A stretch of 64,000 bases of DNA from Micromonospora arborensis (GTDB lineage: Bacteria; Actinomycetota; Actinomycetes; Mycobacteriales; Micromonosporaceae), in NCBI RefSeq assembly GCF_003205615.1, contig NZ_PYBV01000063.1, positions 1-64,000 of the forward strand, written 5' to 3'. This document shows, one piece after another, positions 34,617-41,949 of the stretch. The notes under the pieces were generated by a model. That model saw only the letters and a list, made by a program, of their open reading frames with translations, ran no database searches and was not told the DNA's origin. The position numbers and the translations under genes were made by a program. Every line of letters begins with the position of its first letter. The first letter of the stretch is position 1.

Positions 34617-35774
34617 TCATCGGGTGCTGTCGCCGGGCGTGGCGGCGCCGAGTCGGGCCAGCGCCAACGCCAGGTCGCTGACCTGGTCACCGAGCTGCGC
34701 CACCCGCCGCTGCGCCAGGTCCCGGTCGGTTTCGGCGGCGTCGAGCCGTACCGTCAGGGCGGTGACGCTGCCCTCGGCGGTGGCCACGGCCTGCCGGGCC
34801 GCGGCCAGCTCGGTGGTGAGCGTGTCGCGGTGGGCGGCCGTGGCGGCCAGCTCCGCGCGCAGCCGCGCCGCAAGCTCCGCGGCCTCCTGCCGGGCTTCGT
34901 CGGCCGCAAGGGCGGCGACCTGGGCGCGGTCGCGGGCCCGGTCGGCCTGCTCGCGTGCGCGGGCGGCGTCGGCGGCCTCGGCGCGGGTCCGCGCGGCGTC
35001 GGCGCGGGCCTGCTCGATCTGGCGCCGCACGTCCTGCACCTCGGCCTGCCACCGCCCGGCCCGCTCGGTCGCCTCGGCGGCGGCCCGGGTGGCCCGCTCG
35101 GCGTCTGCGCGCGCCGCGTCGCGCTCCACGGTCAGGTCGGCGACCCGCTGCCGCTCGGTGTCCCGTTCCGCCCGCAGGTCACGCACCTCGGCGCGGGCCT
35201 GGTCGCGGTCGCGTTCGGCCTGGGTCCGCAGCGCCTCGGCGGCACTGGCGTCGCTGCGTGCCTGCGCACGGGCGACCTCGGCGCGCTGCGCCCGCTCGTC
35301 GGCCGCGGTGGCCTGCCGCACGGCCTGCTCGGCGCGCTGCCGGGCGTCGTCGGCATCGGCGAGAGCACCGCGGGCCTGCTCACGGGCACGCGCCGCGTCG
35401 GCGGCCGCGGTCTCGGCGTCGTCGCGGGCCTCGTCGCGTTCGGTCTGCGCCGCCGCGATCTCGGTGGCGGCCTCCGCGCGAGCCTGGGCGAGCTGCCGCT
35501 GCACACCCACCGGGGACAACTCGGCGTGCAGCGACTCGGTCAACGTCTCGACGATCTGGTCGAGGCGGTCCACCGCCTCCCAGGTGCGGGCCACCTGCCC
35601 CGGCAGGCCGGGGGCGTTGCGGTGCCGCATCCGGCTGTTGCGGGAGGCACGCTGGCAGGCACCGTCGTTGTCCCGGCAGTAGCGAAACGGCCGGCCCGCG
35701 CCGACACGCTGCGGCACCGGCCGTCCACAGTGGGCACACGGGCGGGTCTCGGTGGTGGTGGGCTGGGCGTCCAT
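34617..35774 (-). CDS. Long coiled-coil protein with N-terminal zinc-binding Cys motif
   Basis: A 385-residue protein of unknown function. Residues 12-45 have CAHCGRPVP...YCRDNDGAC, a small putative zinc ribbon. About 90-370 is an almost unbroken Ala/Glu/Arg/Gln coiled coil (repeating AEAATEIAAAQTERDEARDD-like heptads). No ATPase motif is present, so it is not an SMC protein. The Cys motif resembles the short zinc regions of DNA-associated proteins; a scaffold or DNA-binding role is only a guess. The antisense strand shows long open frames caused by its codon bias; these are not genes. Confidence 0.75.
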   Translation of the reverse strand: MDAQPTTTETRPCAHCGRPVPQRVGAGRPFRYCRDNDGACQRASRNSRMRHRNAPGLPGQVARTWEAVDRLDQIVETLTESLHAELSPVGVQRQLAQARAEAATEIAAAQTERDEARDDAETAAADAARAREQARGALADADDARQRAEQAVRQATAADERAQRAEVARAQARSDASAAEALRTQAERDRDQARAEVRDLRAERDTERQRVADLTVERDAARADAERATRAAAEATERAGRWQAEVQDVRRQIEQARADAARTRAEAADAARAREQADRARDRAQVAALAADEARQEAAELAARLRAELAATAAHRDTLTTELAAARQAVATAEGSVTALTVRLDAAETDRDLAQRRVAQLGDQVSDLALALARLGAATPGDSTR

Positions 35775-35833
35775 CGAGGTCGCAGTCTAGTGCCGGGCCG
35801 CCGGTGGGTCAGCTCGCGGCCCGGGCGGTCAGC

Positions 35834-36220
35834 CTAGCGGCGGGGCGGAGGTCGGTGAATGTGGTGCAGTGCCAGCGGGGGAGGCGGGGGCAAGGGCTCG
35901 GTGTCGCCGGCCCGGAAGGACTGGAGGAGGTAGGCGACCAGTCGTCGGGACGCGGCCAGCGAGACCTGGTGCGAATCTCCGACGATGCCGCTGTTGGCCA
36001 GGAGCAGGAGTGTGACGTCAGCGGGGTCGAAGTCGTCCCGCAACTGTCCCCCGTCCTTGGCGCGCTGCACCAGCCGGGCAAGGCTGTTCTCGGCGTGGGT
36101 TCGGGCGCGCTCGTAGTCGACGGCCTCGGGGAACCGGGTGAGGAAGGCGGCCGTGAGGCCCCGGTCGGTGGCCTGCATGGCGCACACCTTCTCCATGACG
36201 GAGCAGAACCCGCGCCAGGG
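35834..36220 (-). pseudogene. TetR-family regulator remnant (ligand domain only)
   Basis: About 129 codons match the C-terminal SbtR-like ligand domain of TetR proteins (FCSVMEKVCAMQATDRGL, then RAKDGGQLRDDFDPADVTLLLLAN). The helix-turn-helix half is missing. The open frame continues to 36319 only by reading antisense through an SDR fragment. The boundary is a (GCATC)3 sequence at 36221-36235. This is a deletion product, and no DNA-binding function remains. Confidence 0.8.
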
Positions 36221-36239
36221 GCATCGCATCGCATCGCAG

Positions 36240-36359
36240 CCGCTGCGCCGTGTGGCCGAACCCGACGAAATCGCCCAGGCCGCCGCCTGGCTGCTCAGTG
36301 ATCGCGCCTCGTTCGTCACCGGCGCGGTCCTGCGGGTCGACGGCGGAGCGCGAGCCTGA
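36240..36359 (+). pseudogene. Short-chain dehydrogenase remnant (last 39 codons)
   Basis: The reading PLRRVAEPDEIAQAAAWLLSD followed by FVTGAVLRVDGG is the typical C-terminal end of an SDR oxidoreductase. The Rossmann domain and catalytic Tyr/Lys are missing. It starts at the same (GCATC)3 junction where the TetR remnant begins on the other strand. The natural reading is that a divergent tetR/SDR pair lost its centre through one deletion. Confidence 0.8.
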
Positions 36360-36367
36360 GCGACGAC

Positions 36368-37018
36368 TCAGCCGGTGGCGACCGCCGCCCGGGACCGGTC
36401 CGCGGCGATCCGGACGGCCAGCGCGGCGAGGGCCGTCCCGGTAAGCCACCGCTGCACCCGCAGCCATCCCGGCCGGCGGGCGAAGAACCCGGCCAACGCG
36501 CCGGCACTGAGCACGATCAGCGCGTTGACGCTCAGCGCCACGGCGATCTGGGTCAGGCCCAGCAGCAGGCTCTGCATCGCCAGGTGCCCCCGCGCCGGGT
36601 CGATGAACTGCGGCAGCAGTGACACGTACAGGATCGCGATCTTCGGGTTCAGCAGGTTGGTGACCAGGCCCATGGTGAACAGCCGCCGAGGCGGGTCGGG
36701 TGGCAGCGGCGCGGGCGTGAACGGTGAGCGCCCACCGGGACGCAGCGTCCGCCATGCCAGCCAGAGCAGGTAGCCGGCCCCGGCGAGCTTCACCACCGCG
36801 TACAGCGTCGGCACCAGGACGAACACGGCGGCGAGGCCGGCGACCGCCGCCGCCAGGTAGACGCCGAACCCGGCCGCCACCCCGAGCAGTGAGATCAGCC
36901 CGGCCCGACGGCCCTGCGCCACCGACCGGGAGACCAGATAGACCATGTTCGGGCCGGGTGTGAGCACCAGCCCCAACGCCACCAGCGCGATACCCAGCAG
37001 TGCACCCGTGCCCACCAT
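36368..37018 (-). CDS. LysE/RhtB-family amino-acid exporter
   Basis: A 216-residue membrane protein with six hydrophobic helices. IALVALGLVLTPGPNMVYLVSRS near the start is the LysE/RhtB signature, followed by GAGYLLWLAWRTLRPG and NLLNPKIAILYVSLLPQFID. It should export an amino acid or related compound. I chose ATG 37018, preceded by GGGGGCC, which gives the normal family start; an ATG at 37045 is possible. It ends eight bases from the SDR remnant on the other strand. The 228 bp to the next gene hold no other ORF with a ribosome-binding site. Confidence 0.9.
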   Translation of the reverse strand: MVGTGALLGIALVALGLVLTPGPNMVYLVSRSVAQGRRAGLISLLGVAAGFGVYLAAAVAGLAAVFVLVPTLYAVVKLAGAGYLLWLAWRTLRPGGRSPFTPAPLPPDPPRRLFTMGLVTNLLNPKIAILYVSLLPQFIDPARGHLAMQSLLLGLTQIAVALSVNALIVLSAGALAGFFARRPGWLRVQRWLTGTALAALAVRIAADRSRAAVATG

Positions 37019-37246
37019 GACGGCCCCCGTTCCTCGAACACTCATCCTGACCGTAGGCGAGCAGAGCGTCCCGCAGCAGGGCCAACGGGCAGGTCGTGGC
37101 CTGCCTCGGGTAACCGGTCACCCGGGAGGAAACCGCCTGGGCGGCGTCCACCGGGAATGCTCACCGGGGCGGCTGCGCTGATCCGTTGCAGTGCGCGTCG
37201 CCGTCGAGAAGACGCGCGTTACGGTGGCCAGGGGAGGTGCCGCAGG

Positions 37247-37732
37247 GTGACGGATGCGTGGGAAGCGGCCGTGGAGGCGCAGATCCGGGGAGCCGTGCAA
37301 CGCGGGGAGTTCGACGACCTGCCCGGCATGGGCAAGCCGATCCCCGGTCGAGGAGCACCGTACGACGAGTCGTGGTGGATCAAGAGTTTCCTGGAACGTG
37401 AGGCGCTGCCCAGCGACCTGCTCTTGCCCACCCCGCTGCAACTGCGTCGGCGTGTCGAGCAGGTCCCCGACGAGGTCCGCGACCTGCCCACCGAACAGTC
37501 CGTACGAGACTTCGTGGCCCAGCTCAACGCCCAGATCGTGGCCTGGCTGCGTAACCCCGAGGGTCCGCGTGTGGCGGTGCGGCCGGTCAACGCCGACGAG
37601 GTGGTCCGCCAGTGGCGCACCGGGCGTGCCCGACGCGAGCAGCTTCCGCCCGCCACCGAGCCGGTGACCGCCACCGCGCCGGCCCGCCGGCCCCGCCGCG
37701 GCTGGTGGCTGCCCTGGCGTCGCCGGGGCTGA
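37247..37732 (+). CDS. DUF1992 (DnaJC28-like) protein
   Basis: A 161-residue protein. WEAAVEAQIRGAVQRGEFDDLPGMGKPIPG is the core of DUF1992, found in bacterial proteins and in the human DNAJC28 C-terminal region. ALPSDLLLPTPLQLRRRVE and LRNPEGPRVAVRPVNADEVV complete it. The C-terminus is basic and Trp-rich (PRRGWWLPWRRRG), perhaps for membrane contact. GGGGAGG lies upstream of the GTG. The function is unknown. Confidence 0.85.
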   Translation: MTDAWEAAVEAQIRGAVQRGEFDDLPGMGKPIPGRGAPYDESWWIKSFLEREALPSDLLLPTPLQLRRRVEQVPDEVRDLPTEQSVRDFVAQLNAQIVAWLRNPEGPRVAVRPVNADEVVRQWRTGRARREQLPPATEPVTATAPARRPRRGWWLPWRRRG

Positions 37733-37756
37733 CCCGCGTCGGCTGGCCGCACTCGT

Positions 37757-37786
37757 TCCGAACAGATCCGAACGGGTCCGAACGCC
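37757..37786 (+). promoter_or_regulatory. Three TCCGAAC direct repeats at exact 10-bp period (array 1)
   Basis: TCCGAAC occurs at 37757-37763, 37767-37773 and 37777-37783, always 10 bp apart, on one face of the helix. It lies 88 bp before the MFS start at 37874. A similar array is at 39096-39121. Such phased direct repeats suit an activator binding as a row of monomers. Confidence 0.5.
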
Positions 37787-37873
37787 TGGTCCCGGCCCCT
37801 GGCGCGCCAGCGCGGCTACGGTCTGGGCCGAGCGCCCTGACGACAGCGGGTGCGGGGACCCGACGGGGGCGAA

Positions 37874-39163
37874 GTGACCGAGCGCGCCGCGACGTACGCC
37901 GAGGTGTTCGCGGTGCGCGAATACCGCCACCTGTTCGGGGCGTACCTGCTGTCCCTGGCCGGCGACCAGCTCACGGCCGTGACCGTGGCGTACCTCGTCT
38001 TCACCGAAACCGGGTCCGCCGCCCTGGCGGCGGCCGGCTACGCCAGTTCCTACCTCGCCTGGCTCACCGGCGGGCCGCTGCTGTCCGGCCTCGCCGACCG
38101 ATTCCCGCGACGAAGCGTCATGATCGCGTGCGACCTCGGCCGCGCGGCGCTCATCCCGCTGGCGGCGCTGCCGGCCCTCCCCGCGCCGGCCCTGGTGGTG
38201 CTCCTCTTCGTGGTCAACCTGATGCGGCCACCGTTCGTAGCGGCGCGGGCGGCGCTGATGCCGGAAGTGCTCGACGGCGACCGCTACGCCGTGGCCAACG
38301 GCGTGGACAACATCTGCGCCCAGGTCGTGCAGGTGGTCGGCTTCGCCGTCGGGGGCAGTCTGGTGGCGTTGCTGTCGCTGCGCGGCGCCCTGCTGGTGGA
38401 TGCCGGCACGTTCCTGGTCTCCGCCCTGCTGATCACGATCGGCGTGCGTTCCCGCCCCGCGCCCCGACCACCGTCGCGCCCGACCCGCCGTGGCCGGGCG
38501 GTCGGTCTGCGGGTGATCTTCGCTGATTCCCGGCTGCGGTCCTACGTCCTCGTCCTCTGGACGGCCAGCGCGTTCACCTACGCCGCCGAAGGGCTGATGG
38601 CACCGCTGGCCCGACAGTACGGCGGTGGCGCCGGCACCGTCGGGCTGTTGCTGGCGGCGGCGCCGTTGGGAATGGCCGTCGGCGGAGTCGCCCTCACCCG
38701 CTTCTGTCCACCGGCGGCCCGGCCACGACTCATCCTGCCCCTGGCCGCGCTGTCGACAGGGGTGCTGACGGTGGCCTGGCTGGCCCCTCCGCTGTGGCTG
38801 ATGCTGCTGCTGTTGGTGCTGGCCGGCGCCGCGAGCGCCTTCGCCATCCCGCTGAACGCGTTGTTCGGCCGGGCGGTGCCGACGCAGTACCGGGGACGCG
38901 CGTTCGGGGTGGCGATCACCGGTCTCAGTGGGCTCCAGGGGGCGGCGATGGTCCTGGCGGGTCTGGCCGCCGACCGGTGGCCGGCCACCACGGTGATCGG
39001 GTTCAGCGGCCTGGCGGGCGCGATGGCGGTCCTCGTCTTCGTACCGCTGTGGCCTCGGCGGCCCGCCTCCAACCCGGTGACGTTCGACGCTCCGGTCGAA
39101 CAAGGCCGAACGACTTCGAACGCCGACAGCCCTACCGCCGAAGCGAGCGGCGGCCGACGCTGA
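37874..39163 (+). CDS. MFS exporter
   Basis: A 429-residue permease with about 12 helices. EYRHLFGAYLLSLAGDQLTAVTVAYLVF begins the first helix, GLADRFPRRSVMIACDLGRAALIPL is the MFS loop 2-3 region, and RYAVANGVDNICAQVVQVVGFAVGG follows helix 4. The GTG at 37874 has GGGGGCGAA just upstream. The C-terminal tail (from about 395) is hydrophilic, and its codons contain the second direct-repeat array, so the tail may be shaped by a promoter element for the next operon. It may export the product of the following cluster (inference). Confidence 0.88.
   Translation: MTERAATYAEVFAVREYRHLFGAYLLSLAGDQLTAVTVAYLVFTETGSAALAAAGYASSYLAWLTGGPLLSGLADRFPRRSVMIACDLGRAALIPLAALPALPAPALVVLLFVVNLMRPPFVAARAALMPEVLDGDRYAVANGVDNICAQVVQVVGFAVGGSLVALLSLRGALLVDAGTFLVSALLITIGVRSRPAPRPPSRPTRRGRAVGLRVIFADSRLRSYVLVLWTASAFTYAAEGLMAPLARQYGGGAGTVGLLLAAAPLGMAVGGVALTRFCPPAARPRLILPLAALSTGVLTVAWLAPPLWLMLLLLVLAGAASAFAIPLNALFGRAVPTQYRGRAFGVAITGLSGLQGAAMVLAGLAADRWPATTVIGFSGLAGAMAVLVFVPLWPRRPASNPVTFDAPVEQGRTTSNADSPTAEASGGRR
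39096..39121 (+). promoter_or_regulatory. YCGAAC direct repeats at 10-bp period (array 2)
   Basis: TCGAAC (39096-39101), CCGAAC (39106-39111) and TCGAAC (39116-39121) repeat every 10 bp. They are inside the last codons of the MFS gene and end 92 bp before the first tiny ORF of the NRPS-like operon. Array 1 ends at nearly the same distance from its gene, suggesting one activator for both units. Confidence 0.5.
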
Positions 39164-39212
39164 GGTCACCTGGCGGGCACGGGGGCCGCCATCTACGGGA
39201 GAGGAGAAGCGC

Positions 39213-39251
39213 ATGCGCAACGTCCGCAACCGTGGCATCAGCTGGACCTGA
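39213..39251 (+). CDS. Tiny leader ORF 1 (MRNVRNRGISWT)
   Basis: A 12-codon ORF with GGAGAGGAGAAG ending a few bases before its ATG. The encoded peptide is basic and ends Ser-Trp-Thr. It is the first ORF after repeat array 2. It is far too short for an enzyme, so it is either a leader peptide or an extremely small precursor. Downstream, CCTCCGG (39279-39285) and CCGGAGG (39299-39305) can pair. Confidence 0.45.
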   Translation: MRNVRNRGISWT

Positions 39252-39339
39252 CCGTGACGCTCCATTTCGTTGGGAGCGCCTCCGGACTCACCTGATGGCC
39301 GGAGGAAACCGACCACTGTGCCGAGAGGAGGTACGGACG

Positions 39340-39366
39340 ATGCGGAAGAACGACTGCGCCACCTGA
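39340..39366 (+). CDS. Tiny leader ORF 2 (MRKNDCAT)
   Basis: An eight-codon ORF with GAGAGGAGGT about eight bases before its ATG, one of the best ribosome-binding sites in the window. It has one Cys codon three codons before the stop. A longer in-frame ATG at 39295 lacks a ribosome-binding site. A 16-bp hairpin starts 17 bases after the stop, and the first biosynthetic gene follows. This order is typical of translation-controlled attenuation. Confidence 0.5.
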   Translation: MRKNDCAT

Positions 39367-39382
39367 GATCCGTGTGAAGCGC

Positions 39383-39414
39383 GGTGGGTGGTCGCCGGCC
39401 GGCGGCCACCCACC
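39383..39414 (+). promoter_or_regulatory. Long hairpin between leader ORF 2 and the condensation gene
   Basis: GGTGGGTGGTCGCCGG (39383-39398) pairs with the adjacent CCGGCGGCCACCCACC (39399-39414) with a single U-G wobble, closing on a small loop. The sequence GCGCCACC inside leader ORF 2 (39356-39363) can pair with GGTGG of the left arm, so two exclusive structures are possible. It may be an attenuator (inference). Confidence 0.5.
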
Positions 39415-39433
39415 CTTCGGCCTTGGAGAAGTC

Positions 39434-40621
39434 ATGCACAGTTTGGGTGACCACCCGCTCACCATGGGTCAGCTCTCGATGTGGCGGTCCCTCTCGGTAC
39501 GCCCTCCGGAGCAGATGTGGGAGTCCAATCAGGACCTGATCTGGTCGACTCCGGCCGGGGCCACCGAGGAGCAGGTACTCCAGGCACTCACCGCCCTGGC
39601 CGCCCGGCACGAGTCGCTGCGCACCGTGTACCGGGCGGCGGATGATCCCGGCGGCGTGCGGCAGGTGGTCCTGCGCGACCCGATCGTGCGGTTCGCCGAG
39701 GCGTCCGTCCGCGACCCGTTCGACCTGGCCGCCGCGCCGGCGTGGCGGGCCTGGGTGCGCACTCCCGACGAAGGTGGAACGCCGCAGGTCCACGTGCTGA
39801 TCCACCACATCGTGGCCGATGGCGCCGCCGTGACGATCCTGGAGTCCGACTTTCACGCACTGCTGCGCGGTGAGCGCCCCGCCGACGCCCCCGCCCCACG
39901 CGAGGTGGCCGAACGCCAACGATCCGCCGCCTTCCAGGCCAAACTGGTCGCGGCCGGCGAATACCGCCGACAGATCGTCGCTGCCGCACCGAAGGTTTCG
40001 GTGTCCCGGGGTCCGCTGGTGCGGGCTTGCGCAGACACCGGCATTCCGCACGGCGCGGTTCGTGACGCGGCCCGCCGGCTGGGTGTCACTCTGCCCACCC
40101 TGCTGCTGACGGTGTACGCGCAGGCGCTGGCCGCGACAACGGGCCAGCCGGATCAACTGCTGTGGCAGTTGTCCTCGAACCGGATGGACCCCACGGTGCG
40201 GCGCCTGGTGTCATCCATGACTCAGTGGGTGCCCATGTTGGCCGGGTGTGACCCGGACGGGCCACTGCGCCCGCCGGCCCGTGACATTAACGTCGCGGCG
40301 GTGCGCGCCCTGCAGCACGGCGTGTACGACCCGTTCGCCGGCGACCTGACGTACTTCGATCAGGGCAGCTTTTTCACCTTCATCCCCGCGCCGCCCGACG
40401 CCGCTGCCGATCCCGTGTCGTCCGAGCCGGAACCCGGGCGCATCGAGTTCCTCGCCCCTCGCGCGTACAGCGGACCCAGCTTCTACGTTGTGGCGCGGGT
40501 GCACCCGTACGTGCAGCTCACCATGCGGGTGATGCGCAGCGGGTACGGGCGCCCCGAGGTGGAACGCTTCCTGACCGTCATGACCGACCTGCTGCTGCGC
40601 GCGGTCAAGGACGCGGCATGA
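39434..40621 (+). CDS. Stand-alone NRPS condensation-domain protein
   Basis: A 395-residue protein with the condensation fold. HHIVADG near residue 120 is the intact HHxxxDG catalytic motif. PLTMGQLSMW at the start and RHESLRTVYR are the C1/C2-like motifs. It should join a carrier-bound aminoacyl group to an acyl or amine partner. The ATG at 39434 follows TTGGAG. It is the first enzyme of the operon and overlaps the MFS start (ATGA). Fatty-acyl or amine acceptors are equally possible. Confidence 0.85.
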   Translation: MHSLGDHPLTMGQLSMWRSLSVRPPEQMWESNQDLIWSTPAGATEEQVLQALTALAARHESLRTVYRAADDPGGVRQVVLRDPIVRFAEASVRDPFDLAAAPAWRAWVRTPDEGGTPQVHVLIHHIVADGAAVTILESDFHALLRGERPADAPAPREVAERQRSAAFQAKLVAAGEYRRQIVAAAPKVSVSRGPLVRACADTGIPHGAVRDAARRLGVTLPTLLLTVYAQALAATTGQPDQLLWQLSSNRMDPTVRRLVSSMTQWVPMLAGCDPDGPLRPPARDINVAAVRALQHGVYDPFAGDLTYFDQGSFFTFIPAPPDAAADPVSSEPEPGRIEFLAPRAYSGPSFYVVARVHPYVQLTMRVMRSGYGRPEVERFLTVMTDLLLRAVKDAA

Positions 40622-41949
40622 GCGGCAGTCTGTGGCGACACCGTGACTTCATGGTGTTGTGGTCGGGTCGGACCCTCAGCGAGGTCGGCGATGCCGTCTC
40701 GCTGCTGGTCATTCCGCTGCTGGCCGTCACCGTGCTGGACGCCTCGGCCGTGGAGGTCGGCATCCTCAGCGCCACCCGGATGGTGGCCTACGTGTTCCTC
40801 TCCCTGCCCGCCGGGGTGTGGGTGGACCGGATGCGCAAACGCCGGGTCATGGTGCTCTGTCATCTCGTGCGGGCCGGGCTGGTGGCCACCGTCGCCGTCG
40901 GCGCGTGGGCCGGCTGGATCACGATGGTGCAGCTGTGGACCGTGGCGCTGCTGTCCAGCGTCTGCACCGTGCTGTACGAGACCGCGCATCAGAGCTTCCT
41001 GCCGTCGATCGTCCGCAAGGACCAACTGCTCGACGCCAACGGCAAGCTGACGACCACGTACTCGGTCTCGCAGATCGCCGGGTACGGCGTTGGCGGCGCG
41101 CTGGTGTCGGTGTTGGGCGTGGCGCGTACCGCGGGCGTCGACGCGCTCGCCTACGTGCTGAACGCCGTGTCCCTCCTGCTGATCCGCGGTGCCGACGAGC
41201 CGCCGGTCGTGACGCGGCGTCGGGACTTCCGCCGCGAGCTGGGCGACGGCCTGTCCTTCGTGTTTCGCCACCCGGTCATGCCCCGACTGGTGGCGGCCTC
41301 GGCGTCGTTCAACCTGTTCAGTCAGATGCTCTTCGCGTTGGCGGTCCTGTACCTGGTGCGCGACCTGCGGTTGAGCGAAAGCATGGTCGGTGTGGTGATG
41401 GGGCTGACCACGCTGGGCGGGATCGCCGGCGGCCTGGCGTCCACACGGCTGGCGCGCCTGGTGGGCACGGCCCGGATCATCTGGGTCGCGCCGCTGGGGC
41501 TCGGCTGGACAGTGCTGCTCGTACCGGCCGCCGAGCCCGGCTGGGGTCCGGCCGCCTACACGGTCGGCATGGCGGGCATGGGAATGCTGTTCGCCATCTA
41601 CAACGCGGCCGTGGTCAGCTACCGGCAACGGGTCTGCCCCCCGGAGCTGCTGGGGAGGATGACGGCGTCGGTCCGATTCGTGATCTTCGGGGTGATGCCG
41701 GTGGGCGCCCTGGCGGGTGGGCTGCTGGGCAGTTGGCTGGGGGTCCGACCGACGCTGTGGATCGCGGCCGCCGGCGTGTGGGCGTCCGGCCTGGTGCTCT
41801 ACTTCTCGCCGCTCCGGCGATGGCGTGACCTGCCGGACGAGGCCGACGCGCCCGCCGGCGGTCAGCCGACGACGAGCTTCCCGGCACCGCATGGGCGGTC
41901 GCCGGTCGACCCGGCCGGCAAGGCCATCGGAGGTGTACGAGGTGGATGA
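40618..41949 (+). CDS. MFS exporter within the NRPS-like operon
   Basis: A 443-residue permease with about 12 helices. LWSGRTLSEVGDAVSLLVIPLLAVTVLDASAVEVG and LPAGVWVDRMRKRRVMVLCHLVRAG match the MFS_3 exporter group, like the gene at 9217. Its ATG overlaps the previous stop by 4 bp, and its end overlaps the next start by 8 bp, so it is made with the biosynthetic enzymes and probably exports the product. Confidence 0.9.
   Translation: MSGSLWRHRDFMVLWSGRTLSEVGDAVSLLVIPLLAVTVLDASAVEVGILSATRMVAYVFLSLPAGVWVDRMRKRRVMVLCHLVRAGLVATVAVGAWAGWITMVQLWTVALLSSVCTVLYETAHQSFLPSIVRKDQLLDANGKLTTTYSVSQIAGYGVGGALVSVLGVARTAGVDALAYVLNAVSLLLIRGADEPPVVTRRRDFRRELGDGLSFVFRHPVMPRLVAASASFNLFSQMLFALAVLYLVRDLRLSESMVGVVMGLTTLGGIAGGLASTRLARLVGTARIIWVAPLGLGWTVLLVPAAEPGWGPAAYTVGMAGMGMLFAIYNAAVVSYRQRVCPPELLGRMTASVRFVIFGVMPVGALAGGLLGSWLGVRPTLWIAAAGVWASGLVLYFSPLRRWRDLPDEADAPAGGQPTTSFPAPHGRSPVDPAGKAIGGVRGG

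Noticed and set aside
37757..37786. Assignment of the direct repeats as SARP boxes
   Set aside because: The period is 10 bp rather than 11, the distance to the nearest -10-like hexamer is not that of SARP promoters, and no SARP gene is in the window.
39340..39366. Leader ORF 2 as a biarylitide-type minimal RiPP precursor
   Set aside because: Those peptides carry Tyr with Tyr, His or Trp for P450 cross-linking; MRKNDCAT has no aromatic residue.
39295..39366. A longer form of leader ORF 2 (23 codons from ATG 39295)
   Set aside because: It has no ribosome-binding site, while the inner ATG at 39340 has a strong one.
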